NCBI GenBank assembly: GCA_013397845.1
Contig: VZTG01005248.1
Span: forward strand, 2,045,028 to 2,109,027
DNA from: Melanocharis versteri
Taxonomy: Eukaryota > Chordata > Aves > Passeriformes > Melanocharitidae
Reading direction: 5' to 3'
DNA length: 64,000 bases
Under the pieces are notes generated by a model that saw only the letters and a program-made list of their open reading frames with translations, searched no databases and was not told where the DNA came from. Every line of letters begins with the position of its first letter. The stretch's first letter is position 1. Position numbers and translations under genes: made by a program. This document shows positions 27,346-39,812 of this stretch, in pieces.

Positions 27346-30300
27346 CATTGAAGTGCTCTTCTAAATAATACAAATATGTAAAGAGCATGTAAAGGCAGGG
27401 AAGTTATATTCCATTATTGCTCGTGTTGTCACCTGCTGTTAGTTCACTGGTGTACAAAACCCTACACCTTAATGCTGTGTTTTTGCAGTGGAGATTTTAC
27501 ATAGTGGCTGTTGGACATCAACACAGTATCACTGCTATTAAAGCAGTGTGGAAAATTGTGAGTTTTTCAAAATGATTGAAATGTGACCAAGGCGTTGTTT
27601 ATTACCTTTTTATAAGCCGATACGTATGAGTATGCATATTTTTTGAGTAAATGCTGTTTTCTATTAGCATAATTTCCTTTGGATTTTGTATTTCCAAAGA
27701 TAATCGTAGCATTTTCTCGTGCAGAATTCTGCTTTGGCACACTGCTAACAGCAGTAGGTGTTTGCTAGTATCTCTTACCCTGCCCCTGCCAACAACCACA
27801 AATGGAATGTTTGTGTCTGCTTTGAGCCTTGCACCAAACTGGAAACAGTTGTCGTGCTTATATTGTGCCTTCACAATTGACTGATGACAACTACCCTTCA
27901 GAGTATCGGGGCTTTTTTATGCCTAATTATTTTTACTGCAGCACTGGGAACTTAAGAAAATCCTGTGAGCAAATCTTGGATGACTTGAAGTCAGGAATAA
28001 TAGAGTAGTGAGAAGGATTGAAAAAATGGCAGGAATTTGTTTGAAGTCAAAAAACAACTTTTCAGAAGCACATTCACCCTTTCACCTGGAATATTGTAAA
28101 TGTTTGAGAAGGACTCTAGATGCTGATTTTTATTTTCATTTCCTTTGTAATTACTATAAATGCAGCAGTCAGTATTACACTTTCCCATGACATTTTCAAA
28201 TGACCTTTTCCGGTACCTCCTCCTCCTTTCCTGGAAATAAAAAGGTTTTCTATGCATTATATTTGGCTTTTTGGTAGTATGCTTAGTAATTTTCTACCAA
28301 AAAGAAAGCATTATCTTTAGTATTGACACTTTTTTTCTCACATAAATTCTTTTAGTTTAATCAAATCAGTAAGAAGAAGAGCAAATAATTTTTATTTACA
28401 TATTTACTTTTCTTTAAAAATATACTACAGTTCATATATCTATAACATCTATCAGAAACCAGAGGTAGTAAGATTAAACCAGATTTTGTGTCAAAGCTTT
28501 TAATCATGAACTATGCTATTTGCAATCAAACCATGATATTTAAAACAAATTATTAATTTTCTTTATTTCTACATTAAACTACTAAATTAGCAAGTAAATT
28601 ATCTGATTAACATATTTATATTCAGTTTGCACTTAATTTGGCTTTGTTTTTAAAAAAATTGAATATTTTGTAAAAAAAATTCTAATATATTCCTATATAA
28701 TATAAATATATATAAAATTCATAAATACTTTTAAAAATGTAGTAATAACCCATGTTTTGGTTTCTGTGATTGCTCTTTTAAGTCTAAATAAAGCCATTCT
28801 ACAGTATAAGTAATTTTTAAGCTGTCATCCGTGAGCAGGCATACTTACTGCTTCTTGGAAATGAGATCATACCCAAGTGAGAAGTTGATTTGATGATATA
28901 ATGTGTTTTAAAGGGAAAAGTATCTGATTTTGAATGAAGCTGCTTTGGGAATAGCAGTCTAATGTATTATTGTGTTTTATTGCCTGTATTTTTTCACAGA
29001 AGGGAAAGGTACCTGTGGCTGTAGCCATTTATATCAGAGATATTTGATGAATTGGAAAAAATTGTTCTCTGGAAAATGAAGATTATATATGCAGTGCCAC
29101 AAATATTCTAACAAATTTTGCATGTATAGCCTTACAAATATTAAGTTGCAAGAGTTGGACTTAAATTCTCATGACTCTGGACAGTTCTGACCATCTGAGA
29201 ATGTTGAATAATGTGTGCAAATAATCTATGTCTTGACATAAGTAATTATTCTGAGTTGTGGGCTGGCTTTGTTGTTGGTAGCTCACAACAGAATATACAG
29301 ATTCTGACACAGATACTACTTAAGAACTTTAGTAGGAAATGCAATTTAAGATCATTTGGAAAATCATACAGTTTTTTCTAAAAATGTAGAAGCAAAAGTA
29401 GTATGCATTTCGTCGGAAACACTGTGTGGGATTTATTACACAAGTCTTGTTAAGATTCTTTCTTTATACATCTGCTTTTTAGAATTTCTTAATTTCTTTT
29501 GTTCAAGAAACAAAAGTTCTGCTTACAGAACTTTATTTTGTTTAGTTTTTTATGGGTTTGATTTAATTTTTCAGTGGAATTTCTGCTGTAAAGTATATTT
29601 CCTTAAACTGCTTCTGTATTTTTTCCTAATGTGAGGGATTTACAACAACAATGACTGATGGTGCTGAGTAAGGCACAAATGTGGCTTTGCAAAGAAGAGA
29701 GGTACCAAGGGTAGCATCTTGCAGTCAGCAAGTGCCAGTCCCAGAGCAGGGGCAATACTTGGGGTCAGTGCAGGAGAAGGTGCCGAGACACTGCTCAGAT
29801 GAGCTCCTTGGCCCTTGGCAGATGAGTGGAATCCCTGAGAAGCTGAAAATAAAAATCTTTAATAAAAAATAACACAAATGAAAGCAAGCACTTTACAATC
29901 TGACTGTTGTATCGTGTAGGAATTTGGCTGTGATAAAGGCATATAGGCTAAGTTTCTTCAGGAAAAAATTTCTCACGAAGAAATTAGCCCTAAGTTATTG
30001 CCAATGGATTCCCTCTGTAAAACTCATTGTATCATGAAAATTGTAATAAAACATTAAGTACTGTCACAGACAGAGTACATACATAAACCATCCCTAAAAG
30101 TGGGCATTTGAGATACTGTAACAAAAATAATACATTTACAAGCTATGTAAAGCCATCAGACCCAAGAAGATAATAACTAAGTATAGGGCTTTACTTGCTA
30201 TCCTCTACTCCCAGAGAGAATGAGCATAAAAAGTAGAAAAGTTACATGGGTATCTGGTGAATTTTGAACTTGGAAATTCTGAAAATAGGAGAGAGAAGTG

Positions 30301-31270
30301 TGGAAGTTCTAAATGAAACTTCTGCCTATTTTGCTAGTGTGAGGAGAGCTCTGTGGGCAGGTTACCAGTAGGAGTCTGAGGGAAAAAATGAGACCGAAAA
30401 GAGAGGAGATCTAGGAAATTTCTTATTTCCCTGGTAATTGAGGTACATAAAACTGCAAATTTAGATGTTTGGGGTTTGGAGGAGTCTTGGTATGATGTGC
30501 TTTTCTGCTTCTCTATTCTTCCTAATATCTATTATGTTTCAATAATTCATACACTGAGCTCAATTTTAACTCGGGTGCCTCAAGGTAGGGTGCATTGGTC
30601 AGTATAGGAACCAAAGGAAGATATGAAAAGCATTTCATTCCTTCTACTAAAACCTTTATTTTCTTGCAAAGTTCTGCTGCAATTGCGTGCATAATTTTGG
30701 CAGGCCTTCATTCTGATTTCTTTGTTGGTTCAGCACAGAATAATAGTAGCAACATTTCATTAAGAGGCAACCATGCTAAAAAAAATAATGAAAGCTTACT
30801 ATTTTTTATAGCTGCATTGTAGATTTTACTCTCCTCTGGTGGGTAAAACTTTTATACTATTGTGACCTAAATGTTTATAGTTGTTTGCAACCCCTGTAAG
30901 CTATTTATTGCTTTTGCTACTAGTTTCATGTCCAGATAGAAATGTACCAGTGTGTATGTGCCTTGTCTATAAGGATTATGTCGATTTGTTTACAGTTATG
31001 GTATAATTTTAAGGAGTCTATTCACACGGTGCTCCATGAGGGTATATTCCAGGGACCGGTATGAACTCATTTATTTGTAGAAAAGGCTTGGTCCTTGTTT
31101 TTTAAGCTTTACACAATGGTCTTCTGAAATACTAGCTACTCCAGGGGCACTCAATGCTTGTGCGCAGACGTGTTTAGTGTGAGCTGTTAGGGCACGATGT
31201 TCTCTGATGTACAATAAACATAGGAATACTTTTTCTAAGACTATTTCTAATGTCTTCTGTAGGAATATTA
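27346..31270. other. No gene seen
   Basis: AT-rich sequence without a supportable exon. Positions 29640-29880 are GC-richer and end in several AATAAA-type words (for example 29847-29868). This could be a decayed retrotransposed piece, but I cannot identify a body. The 63-codon + frame there (29681-29872) is unrecognised. Confidence 0.5.
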
Positions 31271-31430
31271 GCATAGAATTGTAGAATATAATCATAGAAT
31301 ACACTGAGTTGGAAGGAACCACCAGGATCATCAAGTCCAACTCCTGGCCCTGTGCAGAAGACCCCAAGAATCACACCGTGTGCCTGAGAGCGTTGGCAAA
31401 ACGTGTCTTGAACTCTGGCAGAGTGTCTTT
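31271..31430 (-). mobile_element. CR1 LINE 3' end fragment, reverse strand
   Basis: Marks include 'atcatagaatacactgagtt', 'ggaaggaaccaccaggatca', 'caagtccaactcctggccct' and 'gtgcctgagagcgttggcaa', which are CR1 3' UTR sequence in reverse. The left end carries extra 'catagaatt/gtagaat' words typical of the CR1 3' terminal repeat. It is truncated to about 160 bases. Confidence 0.92.
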
Positions 31431-32886
31431 ACTTTGCTATCAGTACCCTCCTTCTGCAGGAGACTCCTGATGGCGTAGAAGGGCTTAGACAAGCATACCA
31501 AGGAATAGTTAATGATGTCTTCTGTTTGTATGTGATGATATGTAGAGCTATTCATACCTCTTGCAACGAATTGATACTTCCATGAATAAAGGAATATCCA
31601 GGAATGAGGGTTTGCTACTTACACTGAAAAGCTGAGGATCCCTGGCAGGCAAGATTCATTGGTGTTTTTACCTTATGCATTTCTGTGACTGAAGATGTGC
31701 AAGAATTGGCCTCTTCCCCAGGAAAAGACGTTCTGTGGCATGGTAGTGATTTTTCCACATAAAATAATTAGTTAAACAAATAGTGTAAACAAAAAACCAA
31801 TCAAACCAAACAAGTATTACTAGATAAACTAGTAGGTTTTTCGTTTATTTTTTTAATCACGGAGATAATTCGGTTTATGCTTTCTGCAAAGATACATCAG
31901 CAGTAGAGCATATGATTCTCAGTTACAACTGAGCAGTATAATGAAAGGAAACAGGGATCCCCAAAAGGCATTGTGCTTCACCAAAAATAAACAGATAAAT
32001 CAGACCATCAGTGGAATTCTAGGAATTTGAAATACTAACTTGCTCATCGAATTTGTCACCCTAAAACCTCCTTTCCTGTAGAATAATGGAAAATTAAACC
32101 GCAGCATTATTATTAAAATGGTAGTGCCTGGAACTTTTTTTTTTAATATACGCATATGCATGTTTCAGCTTCTGTACACCAGCCTGATGCTGTGATAATA
32201 TTGTTTTAAGCTGGAGAAAATTTCCAGACACTTAGATCCTCTGTTGCCTTCATATTGTTTTAGAAATAAAAAGAATGGATCTTTTGCTAGCAGATTATTT
32301 GATTTTCATATAGAAACACTGAGTGATGGAATTTATGTTGTTGGTTTTCAGGTATTTATCACAGTCTGGGGTGGGAGACGGTCAGTCTGGATTTCCTTAA
32401 TTCAAGTCCAGCAGAATGCTTAGCATTTGTTGCTAGAAGAAAGCTAAAGGAACCTATCAAATGTTCTCTGTAAGCATAGATCCATGCTAATTTTCAGGCA
32501 TTTGTCTTGACAGAAGAAGTGGAGCAGTGATGAAAGCCTATCTCCACAGTGAATATTACACATTGTGGTGGTCTGTAATTTTTTTTTTCGCCAAAATAAA
32601 GACATTTTTATACAGTTTTGCTTTGCCTCACATCTTAAGTGAATTTGAAAGGTTTTTCAAGTAAACCTCAACAGAATTTATTCACTATAGTTCAAGCCTG
32701 AATTTCTCCTGCTTTCCCTGGTTGCATCTCAGTGTTCCTTTTCATCTCCCCAGTTTTCAACTTACAGTTAAAATTATCACCACAAGGTGGAGTTCTGAAC
32801 TTTCCAGCACGAACAATCTCTTCATTGCATCAGAAGGGAGCAAACGTAATTTCTTCTTAACTGTTACATTGCAGTCACAGTGTCTG
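31431..32886. other. No gene seen; may include decayed proviral sequence near its end
   Basis: No exon recognised. The last hundred or so bases could be more of the adjacent retroviral remnant, but the boundary cannot be placed by eye. Confidence 0.5.
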
Positions 32887-33276
32887 TCATGATGGTTGGA
32901 GCAGCTGCAGGGCCTGTTGTTGTCTCATTGTCAGATTTAGAGACCTTCTTTTCCTCCCACGGGTACTGAGCAGTGTTGAGTATGGCTCAATAAACCTGGG
33001 CCAGGCCCCAACACATTGCAGTGATTTGGGTCCTCTTTGGAGTGCCAGGTGCCAGCACACTTTTAAAAAATATTTTATTAGTTTTTCTGGCTTCTAGACT
33101 TGTTCAGGGGTAAGGTGCAAACATGTTGGAGATGCCCACTGCCCTGGGTACTTGTCCATGCAATCCCATATAGTCCATAACTCCAAAATATCCAGCTTTT
33201 GGGCAGACCTCTGGATAATAATCTTAATTATTTGTCTGACCTTAAAGAGGACTGAACTATACAGAACAATATGCTC
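32887..33276 (-). pseudogene. Endogenous retrovirus gag-like remnant
   Basis: Read on the reverse strand, one frame runs from about 33276 to a stop at 32887-32889, with a single in-frame stop at 33094-33096. The two open parts are about 60 and 69 codons. The first contains 'LELWTIWDCMDKYPGQW' and then 'LTPEQV' just before the internal stop, which looks like retroviral Gag sequence rather than random translation. It lies downstream, in the same orientation, of the LTR and primer-binding site at 33.8-34.4 kb. It is broken by the internal stop and an A-rich tract at 33281-33308, and no pol or env follows. Gag identity is inferred from position and composition; no zinc knuckle is visible. Confidence 0.5.
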
Positions 33277-33482
33277 CTAGAAAAAAAAAACAAAAAAACA
33301 AAAAAACCCAAACAGTTTTGTTTCAAGGGTAGTCAAAGGATATTCAAAATCTTTAAAATTCTGAGCTACTGTAGTCAGCCTGAAGGACAAGGAAGGAAAA
33401 AAAGAGGGGAGAAAAAATTAGGAAGGTGTCTTCCCCATAGGTTGTTCCTCTGAGGAGAAAACAACAAAGGTGTGACTATTAA

Positions 33483-33695
33483 TCATTCCCAGGAGATGAC
33501 TCTCAAAGCAGAGAGTGCCTGCAATACTGAATGCAGACACCGGATTGGTGTCCCGACCAGCAACACTGTCATATCATAAGCCCATCCTAACAAATACACC
33601 ACAGAGAACACGTACTGCAAGTAATGTATTACTGGTATGATAGAGACAAAAAGCCACAAATGTGAGAGCAAATAAGTCCACGTTGTAAATAACAA
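33483..33695 (-). CDS. Hydrophobic leader frame of the retroviral remnant (70 codons)
   Basis: This is the first sizeable frame downstream of the primer-binding site, starting 83 bases after it on the reverse strand. The 70-residue product is strongly hydrophobic, with likely membrane-spanning stretches at about residues 7-20 and 27-48 (for example VIHYLQYVFSVVYLLGWAYD), ending in ALRVISWE. It has no basic matrix-type character and I recognise no family. It may be a real accessory or leader frame, an N-terminal piece of a longer frame, or chance. Its survival without stops in an otherwise damaged provirus makes it worth comparing with other copies. Confidence 0.35.
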   Translation of the reverse strand: MLFTTWTYLLSHLWLFVSIIPVIHYLQYVFSVVYLLGWAYDMTVLLVGTPIRCLHSVLQALSALRVISWE

Positions 33696-33778
33696 CTGTT
33701 AAAGCAATGCAATGGATGTTTGTAATAATTTTCTTTTAACACCCTCTGGTCAAATCTGTCCTTGTCTCAACCCTTCAA

Positions 33779-33796
33779 GCCCCACATTAGGTGCCA
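33779..33796 (-). other. Retroviral primer-binding site, lysine tRNA type
   Basis: On the reverse strand the 18 bases read TGGCACCTAATGTGGGGC. This agrees at 15 of 18 positions with the site complementary to tRNA-Lys(1,2) as I recall it; all three differences are transitions of the kind old CpG-rich sequence accumulates. It lies about 8 bases inside the LTR edge, as expected. It shows that the neighbouring LTR is a 5' LTR and that internal proviral sequence follows toward lower coordinates. Confidence 0.8.
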
Positions 33797-33804
33797 AAAA
33801 GGAC

Positions 33805-34445
33805 AGTTGTGGTTTTAAGCCCAGCTGGAGATAAAACACCACGCAGCCACTCTCTCAAACCCCCTCCTTGAATGGAGAGGAGAATTGAAGTAAAACTTGT
33901 ATGTTGAGGTAAGAACAGATTAATAATTGAAAATCTGGTAAAATACAATAATAATGGTAAATAATAATAATAATAGTAGTAATAATAATAATAGAAGAAG
34001 AAGAAGAAGAAGAAGAAGAAGAAGAAGAAGAAGAAGAAGAAGAAGAAGAAGAAGAAAACAAACAATCAAGTGATGCACAATGCAATTGCTCACCACCTGC
34101 TGACAGATTCCAAACCTTCCTTCCTGAACCCAGGTTGGACTCCCCTTCTGGGTAACTCCCGCAGTTTATATAATGGGCATGATGTTCTATGGTGTGGAAT
34201 ATCCCTTTGGTCGCTTTGGGCCACCTGTCCCAGCTGTGTTCCCACCCAGTTTCTTTTGTGCACCTCCTCACTGGCGGAGGATGAGACGAGGAAAAAAAAA
34301 GGGTCTTTGACTTAGGATAAACACAACTTCTCAAAAAACCAAAACTTCAGTGTGTTATGAACACCATTCTCATTCTGAATCCAAAATGCAGCACTGTAAC
34401 AGGTACTGAGAAGAAATTAACTCTACCGTAGCTGAACCCAGGACA
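33805..34445 (-). mobile_element. 5' LTR of an endogenous retrovirus remnant, reverse strand
   Basis: In reverse orientation the LTR starts at 34445 with TGTCCTGGGTTCAGC followed by 'tagagttaatttcttctcag', and ends near 33805 with '...gggcttaaaaccacaa'. A TATA box (TATATAAA on the reverse strand) is at 34165-34172. The interior holds the trinucleotide tract that songbird members of this family carry, here expanded to AAT and GAA repeats. A lysine-type primer-binding site lies just inside. Together with 32887-33804 this is a provirus truncated after gag; the 3' LTR is absent. The 159- and 92-codon reverse frames here are repeat artefacts rich in Ser or Phe. Confidence 0.88.
33945..34056. repeat. 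Trinucleotide repeat inside LTR: (AAT)n then (GAA)21
   Basis: Imperfect AAT/TAG units run to 33993, followed by exactly 21 perfect GAA triplets at 33994-34056. The switch from AAT to GAA is abrupt. Long perfect GAA tracts are unstable and can form triplex DNA, so the length is likely polymorphic. Confidence 0.97.
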
Positions 34446-36287
34446 TTTAGTTACATCTGAAATTTGCAAGAGTGTTTACAGGTACAAACATACAGTAGAA
34501 GACAATAACTTTGAGGCTATTTAAATAGTATGTCTAGAGTTTAATGCAGTTAGTGCTGATTTTAAACCTGGACTTTTAATTTTGTCATGTATGTGCATAG
34601 GTGATAGTCTCAGATTTTTTTTTTTTCCATTTTTTCTATTGAATAAGAAACACAGTTCTGCAGCACATCAAAGACATTGTTTCATATGATCTTTTTAGTG
34701 CTTACAGAGAAGGAATTTTGTATCATATAGACACTCAAATGTTTTGGAAGGAAAATCTACGCTTATCACCCATATAAACAATGATTTTTTTTTAAAGTGG
34801 GATTTAGTAAAATTAGTTGTCTGTTTAAAGGAGTTCTATTATACATGCTTAGTTGTTGAGAAGAAATTATTTCTTGCTTTGCAATTCTGACAGGATTTTC
34901 AAACACATATAGATTTATCAAATACATAGTTTTGAAGGAATTTCCTTGTCTTTTATACAAGTAGTGGTTTATAAAATTACCAGTGTTTCTAGTTTATTCT
35001 AAGTGACTACTTTTACATATGCTTAACTCAGAACTCAATTTGAAAAGTTTAATTTATATCTTTTAAACATATATCGCTAGAGTCTGAATAGGATGGTAGC
35101 ACTCTTCTTTCATGAGACAATTAACTGATGGAGTTGATTGGAGGGCTTTAAGTAGTTCAACAGCAGCTGTGGTGGGTTGTGGTGCTGAAGGGACAGCTCA
35201 TGGCAGCAGTTCTGCAGCCGGAGGGTAGGGCAAGGGGCATAGAAAGAATTAGGATATAATCATTATACTGAGATGATCAGAGAAGAGTTTTTTAAAGTTC
35301 TTTTATAATAAATATTCTTGATTATAAACAATTATTTGTAGTGTTCTTCTTCTTTATGGAACACGCCACATTCTCTAGGATTGTGGAAACGTTTAGGAGG
35401 GTTGTGGTAAAGTCCTTGCTCAAAATAAATCTGCTTTATTGCTCAGGAGAAAGCAAACTAAGATATTGGGTATCGGGGCTTTTTTTTAATTTATTTCTCT
35501 TCTTTTTCCCTTTATTTCGTTAAAAAAAAATAGCATGATGTGATATTGTCAGTCAGCTTCCCTGCAAATCCTTTTTTTGTAATGTCTGGAATGCGATTTT
35601 ACTCTGTTATGTTACTCACTATTGATGAAAAGTTCAAACTATTAATCTTTAATTAAACAAAAAAAAATCAGCAGAATTTTAAGGATGCAACTAACACTTT
35701 GCTCTTATTTTCCTTAACCTCTTTACTCAGTCATTAGGAGTTTAATCTCTGATAATTTGAGCAAAGTTTGAAAATCCTATTGGTATTTTCAGTTTTAATA
35801 TGCTATGTGCATGTTCTACATGGGTTTTTAAAAGTTTCCTTAAACTTTGTTTTAGCAATAAATATTGTAAGCTGCCTTAGTTCGAACTTTTGTCAGGGTT
35901 TTGCAAATTTCGGTTTCTTAGACTGTCAGGTAGGTGTCATTTTTGTTCTTATCAAACAACATAAATTCTATATAAAGTTTTGGGGCAAGAAAATATTATC
36001 CATGTGGCTTATTGCCAGGACTCATGTGGAGTTGACTGCAGTAGAATTTCTGTGGACATGGAAGCCCATGGAAGACATCTTTGCCGTGGTGGCCTGTAAA
36101 TACGTGTGGTAGTATTGTGTGCTGCTGCTCAGCTGAACAACAACCGCTTCTGTCACCCTCTTCTAGAAACAGTTTCCTTTGTTTTCTTCCATTTTGGTTG
36201 AGTTTTGCCTAAATTATTATGATGAGTAAAGAGAAAATGAGCATAAACGGAAATAAAATTTTTAAGATTTTTTTTTTTATTTGTAAG
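34446..36287. other. No gene seen
   Basis: AT-rich unique sequence; the 114-codon + frame at 35768-36112 has no recognised motif and no splice or promoter context. Confidence 0.6.
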
Positions 36288-36455
36288 GGTGTTTGGACAC
36301 TAGAAGAGGATGTTCACCAGGGTTTGGTGATATGCATCCTCACAGAGAGTTCTGAGTGACCTGCATTGCCAGTTGACCCTGCTCTGATCAGGGAGATTTG
36401 ACTAGATGATCTCCAGAAGTTTCTTCTAACTTCAACTACTCTGTGACTCTAATAC
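36288..36455 (+). mobile_element. CR1 LINE 3' end fragment, forward strand
   Basis: The segment reads 'ttggacactagaagaggatg', 'accctgctctgatcaggga', 'gactagatgatctccagaag' and 'aacttcaactactctgtgac', ending in a 'ctctgtgactcta'-type terminus. This is the standard CR1 3' end in forward orientation, diverged and 5' truncated. Confidence 0.88.
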
Positions 36456-38611
36456 TGTAAAATGTTAGAGGAGGAAAAGAGAGGAAAATATCTATGTTAC
36501 CAAGTGAAACGAAGCTACATGAAGCAGACTCGTGTTTTCATTTGAGATTCTAGGTGATAGCTAGCAGTGATTCCTCAAACTTTTCTCACTCATTGGGCCC
36601 TTGTTTTCTGTGCAAAAGTCAGAAAGGCTGTGTGCTTTCCCGCAGTCAAGCACAGACACAAAACAAACCAAGCAAAATCAAAAGTAACAAAACATTACTC
36701 CACAACTAGATTTCTGACTGTCTTTTAGAATTGCCATGGTGTATCAGAGATTATTAATGCAAACAATAAAAGTATCACCTTTCACAAGAGAAAATGAATT
36801 TGCTTCACTTGCCATTCTCTAAGATCTTCCTCCTATATGTTGTTGACAATCTGCTAGCTCCGTTTAAAATTAGCACAATGCTGATCATGACCAAATGTCA
36901 AGTGAAATTTTATGGGTTTTTTTTCATTGAGTCATCATGACTCCCTTCACTGATTATGTTGATGGTGGCAGTCCATTTTAAGTGAAGCCATCCATTTTAA
37001 CTAATGCTCACAATTCTGAGACTCCTCTCATTGATGTGATCATATTGTGAGGAATGACGAATGCTATTGTCTAAACCATCACAACTATCTGGAACTCCTA
37101 CAGCTTGCCTAGCTCCATATGTTTGTAGTTAACTGCTTAACTTTCAGTTTCCAGTATGGGATTCCTGTGGCTTTCTTCATTAGCGTTTGGCCAGGCACTC
37201 CACACACTTCACAGCAGAGGGCCCTTGCTAACATCTTGTAAGTGGGCTCTCTGGTACCCGCTGTAACTTCAGTAGTCTTTCTTTCCAGATTGTCTGAAAA
37301 GCATCATGCAGGTTCCTGCACATTCTGGGCGAAGACTGATTTTCTCCTCAAGTAAGGACTTTGCTTCATATGTGCACTTCCGGACTTGCCAGACGTGTGG
37401 GTTTTTAGTCAATCCTTTATACTGTCGCTTCTAAACTGCACATAAATATAGCTATTCTAATAACCTCTGTGCCAGTGAATATGCATTTTTTGTATAAGGG
37501 ACTGTACTCCTCCTTAGTGGGAGCTATGCAGGCTGCTATTTCAAAAAGTCGAAATACATTTATTGATATTGTTATGGCTTTTGTATAATTTCAGTTAACT
37601 GAATAGTTTGCCCCAGTCAGCTTTATATATATGGGAACAAAGTAGGGCAAAGAACCTGTTCTAACGAGATAACATGGCCTGATTTCAGTATTAGGAAACA
37701 GTCCCAGAGGAGATTAAATCTCCAAGAGGGTGCTCCAAGTGTAAAGTCTTCCTTTAGTCCTTTGTTAGAAACAGTTTTTACACTCCTGTTTGACTGCATT
37801 TCACCTGGAACTAGGAACTATTAAATCCTATTATCCTTTCATTTGAGTGCACTTCCATTTATCTCTACCCAATCCCTGTTTCCACAGTCTCAGAAGAAAT
37901 GAATAGAGAGAAACTTATAGTACAGGACAGTTTTTTGTCTTTCACATTGTTTTTTATGAAACAGAATTATCCATGCACAACAGGTTAAATTGGAGGAGGT
38001 TTTTTGCACGTGCAAACATGAACAGGTAGCTGTGATGGTAGTGAACAGGCAAAAAAATCTTGCCCTGTACTTGTGAGAACCAGAGAAAATGAAAAACTAT
38101 TCCTGCAACTGAACTGAGCACCTAAGATCTTTAATATCAAGAGTCTCTTTTTCTCTAACCTGATAATTTTGCTAATGTACAGTCTATCTTCCTATTACTC
38201 TGGTAATAAAAATGATAATAAAAATTACCCAGAAGTACCCACTCATTGCAGTTTTCTGGTCCTGTAGTGAGAGTATGAGGAGCTTAAATAATGTTTTATC
38301 TAAATTTGGATCTTGATGTATTCTGTAGGGAACAGATATCTGATCTCTAAGAATAGGATGTTCCTTAACATGCTAAGGTTGCTAAAGGCAGACATCTCAG
38401 GAATTTCCAGTCCAAATAGGGATGGGTGACTTTAAATGCACACAGAAAGGGTGGAGGGAGGGCTGAAAGAGAGAGTACTGATGGGGGAAAGAGGAAGAAA
38501 GAAAAGAAGAGAAAGTAATAGAGATGGGGAGAGAGGAAATAAGAGATTCTACAATAGGAGTTCTGGGACAATAAGTGATTCAAATAGCTGTTTGTACAGT
38601 GATTAAATGTA
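36456..38611. other. No gene seen
   Basis: Unique sequence. Positions 38440-38545 are purine-rich (GA-rich) without a perfect unit. Confidence 0.6.
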
Positions 38612-38830
38612 TGTATTAGGCTGAAAGGGATCTGAGGACACAGTCTAGTCTATCCTCTTATGTGAATTAGGATCACCCCAATGGGTATTTATTAACTTAT
38701 TCCAAAACATGTGTTGAAATGTGGATTCACTATCAGTAATAAGCAGCTCCATTATTTAATTGTTCTGCCAGATGAGCTGTTTTCAATTAGCATCTCGTGT
38801 AAATCCCCTTTCCTATACTGGTAGCTCTAA
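38612..38830 (-). mobile_element. Probable ancient CR1 fragment, reverse strand
   Basis: The order 'aggctgaaagggatctgagg', 'gtctagtctatcctctt', 'ttaacttattccaaaacatg', 'gaaatgtggattcacta' and 'atttaattgttctgccag' follows an old reverse CR1 consensus, but every block is strongly diverged. An older, unrelated LINE cannot be excluded. Confidence 0.5.
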
Positions 38831-39812
38831 TTAAAACCTGGTGTAATTTATCTACATCTTTCTTAAAAGATGAGGCCATGAACTGAGAAAAGTGCTGTTG
38901 TTGGAACTTCAGGAGACACTACTTACCTTGTCTTTTGTTTCTGCCAATGAATTCCAGGATTATACTTCACTTTGTTAAAATAGTATTGTATTTCTGGATC
39001 ATTATTCACTTTGTGATCCACTATACCTTCATATATTTTTCCATTATTTATGCAGTTGTCCACTATTTTCTCTTTTTAAATTTTTTAACACTTAAGAAAA
39101 AATGTAATGCCTGTGCTTCCCCTCTGCCAAAATAGAAGACAAGTTGCTGGGTTCCTGATTTAGAAGAATACTGTTATAATTTGACCAGATCTCTGAATTC
39201 ATTAAATGACTGCAAAACTGTATCTATTTATCTATCTATGTCTCCATACAATGTATTTAAATGATTTTAATATTAAATATATAAGTCATATTCTCTTCTC
39301 TGATATTCAGGTGTAAATACAGTTGCTGCAGTTGTCCCTCCAGATCTGACCTCATTACAGCTGGAAATACAGTGTGTATCCTTTTATTTCAGAAATAGTT
39401 TACCCAAAAGGAACTATTTGGGGAATACAGCTAGCCTTTCTTTTTCTTCTTTTTTTTTTTTCCTTCCCTTTATTCTCAAAACAAGACTTCTCTGTATAAT
39501 GTACATTATCTGAAGGAAAATATTTAGGTATCAAAGTCATGTTTGGATATGATGCCTCCTGTTCTGAATGTGATGACCAGGGAATTCTCTTTCATTGCTC
39601 TCATATATCAGTACCAGTTATGGTCCATATAACTGTCATTGTTTGAGTAACCTGCAAATTTTTTGCTGTAATGAAGCTTCCTGATAAACAAAGTTATTTT
39701 TCTTTATTAAGTCAGTGGTTGGATCTACAGCTGAACAAAAAGGCTTATTGTGTAAAGATCTGAGGTTATATGTAACATATTTCGAAATGCTGTATATGGA
39801 CAGGAGAATATA
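38831..39812. other. No gene seen
   Basis: AT-rich sequence with short (TATC) units near 39222-39240 and a CT-rich run at 39438-39472. Confidence 0.6.

Noticed and set aside
27149..27388. Reverse frames rich in Lys, Asn, Gln and Thr
   Set aside because: Translation of a simple T/G repeat; no other coding features.
33855..34334. 159-codon reverse frame with long Ser run
   Set aside because: Produced by the GAA triplet tract and LTR sequence; the neighbouring frame gives Phe runs from the same bases.
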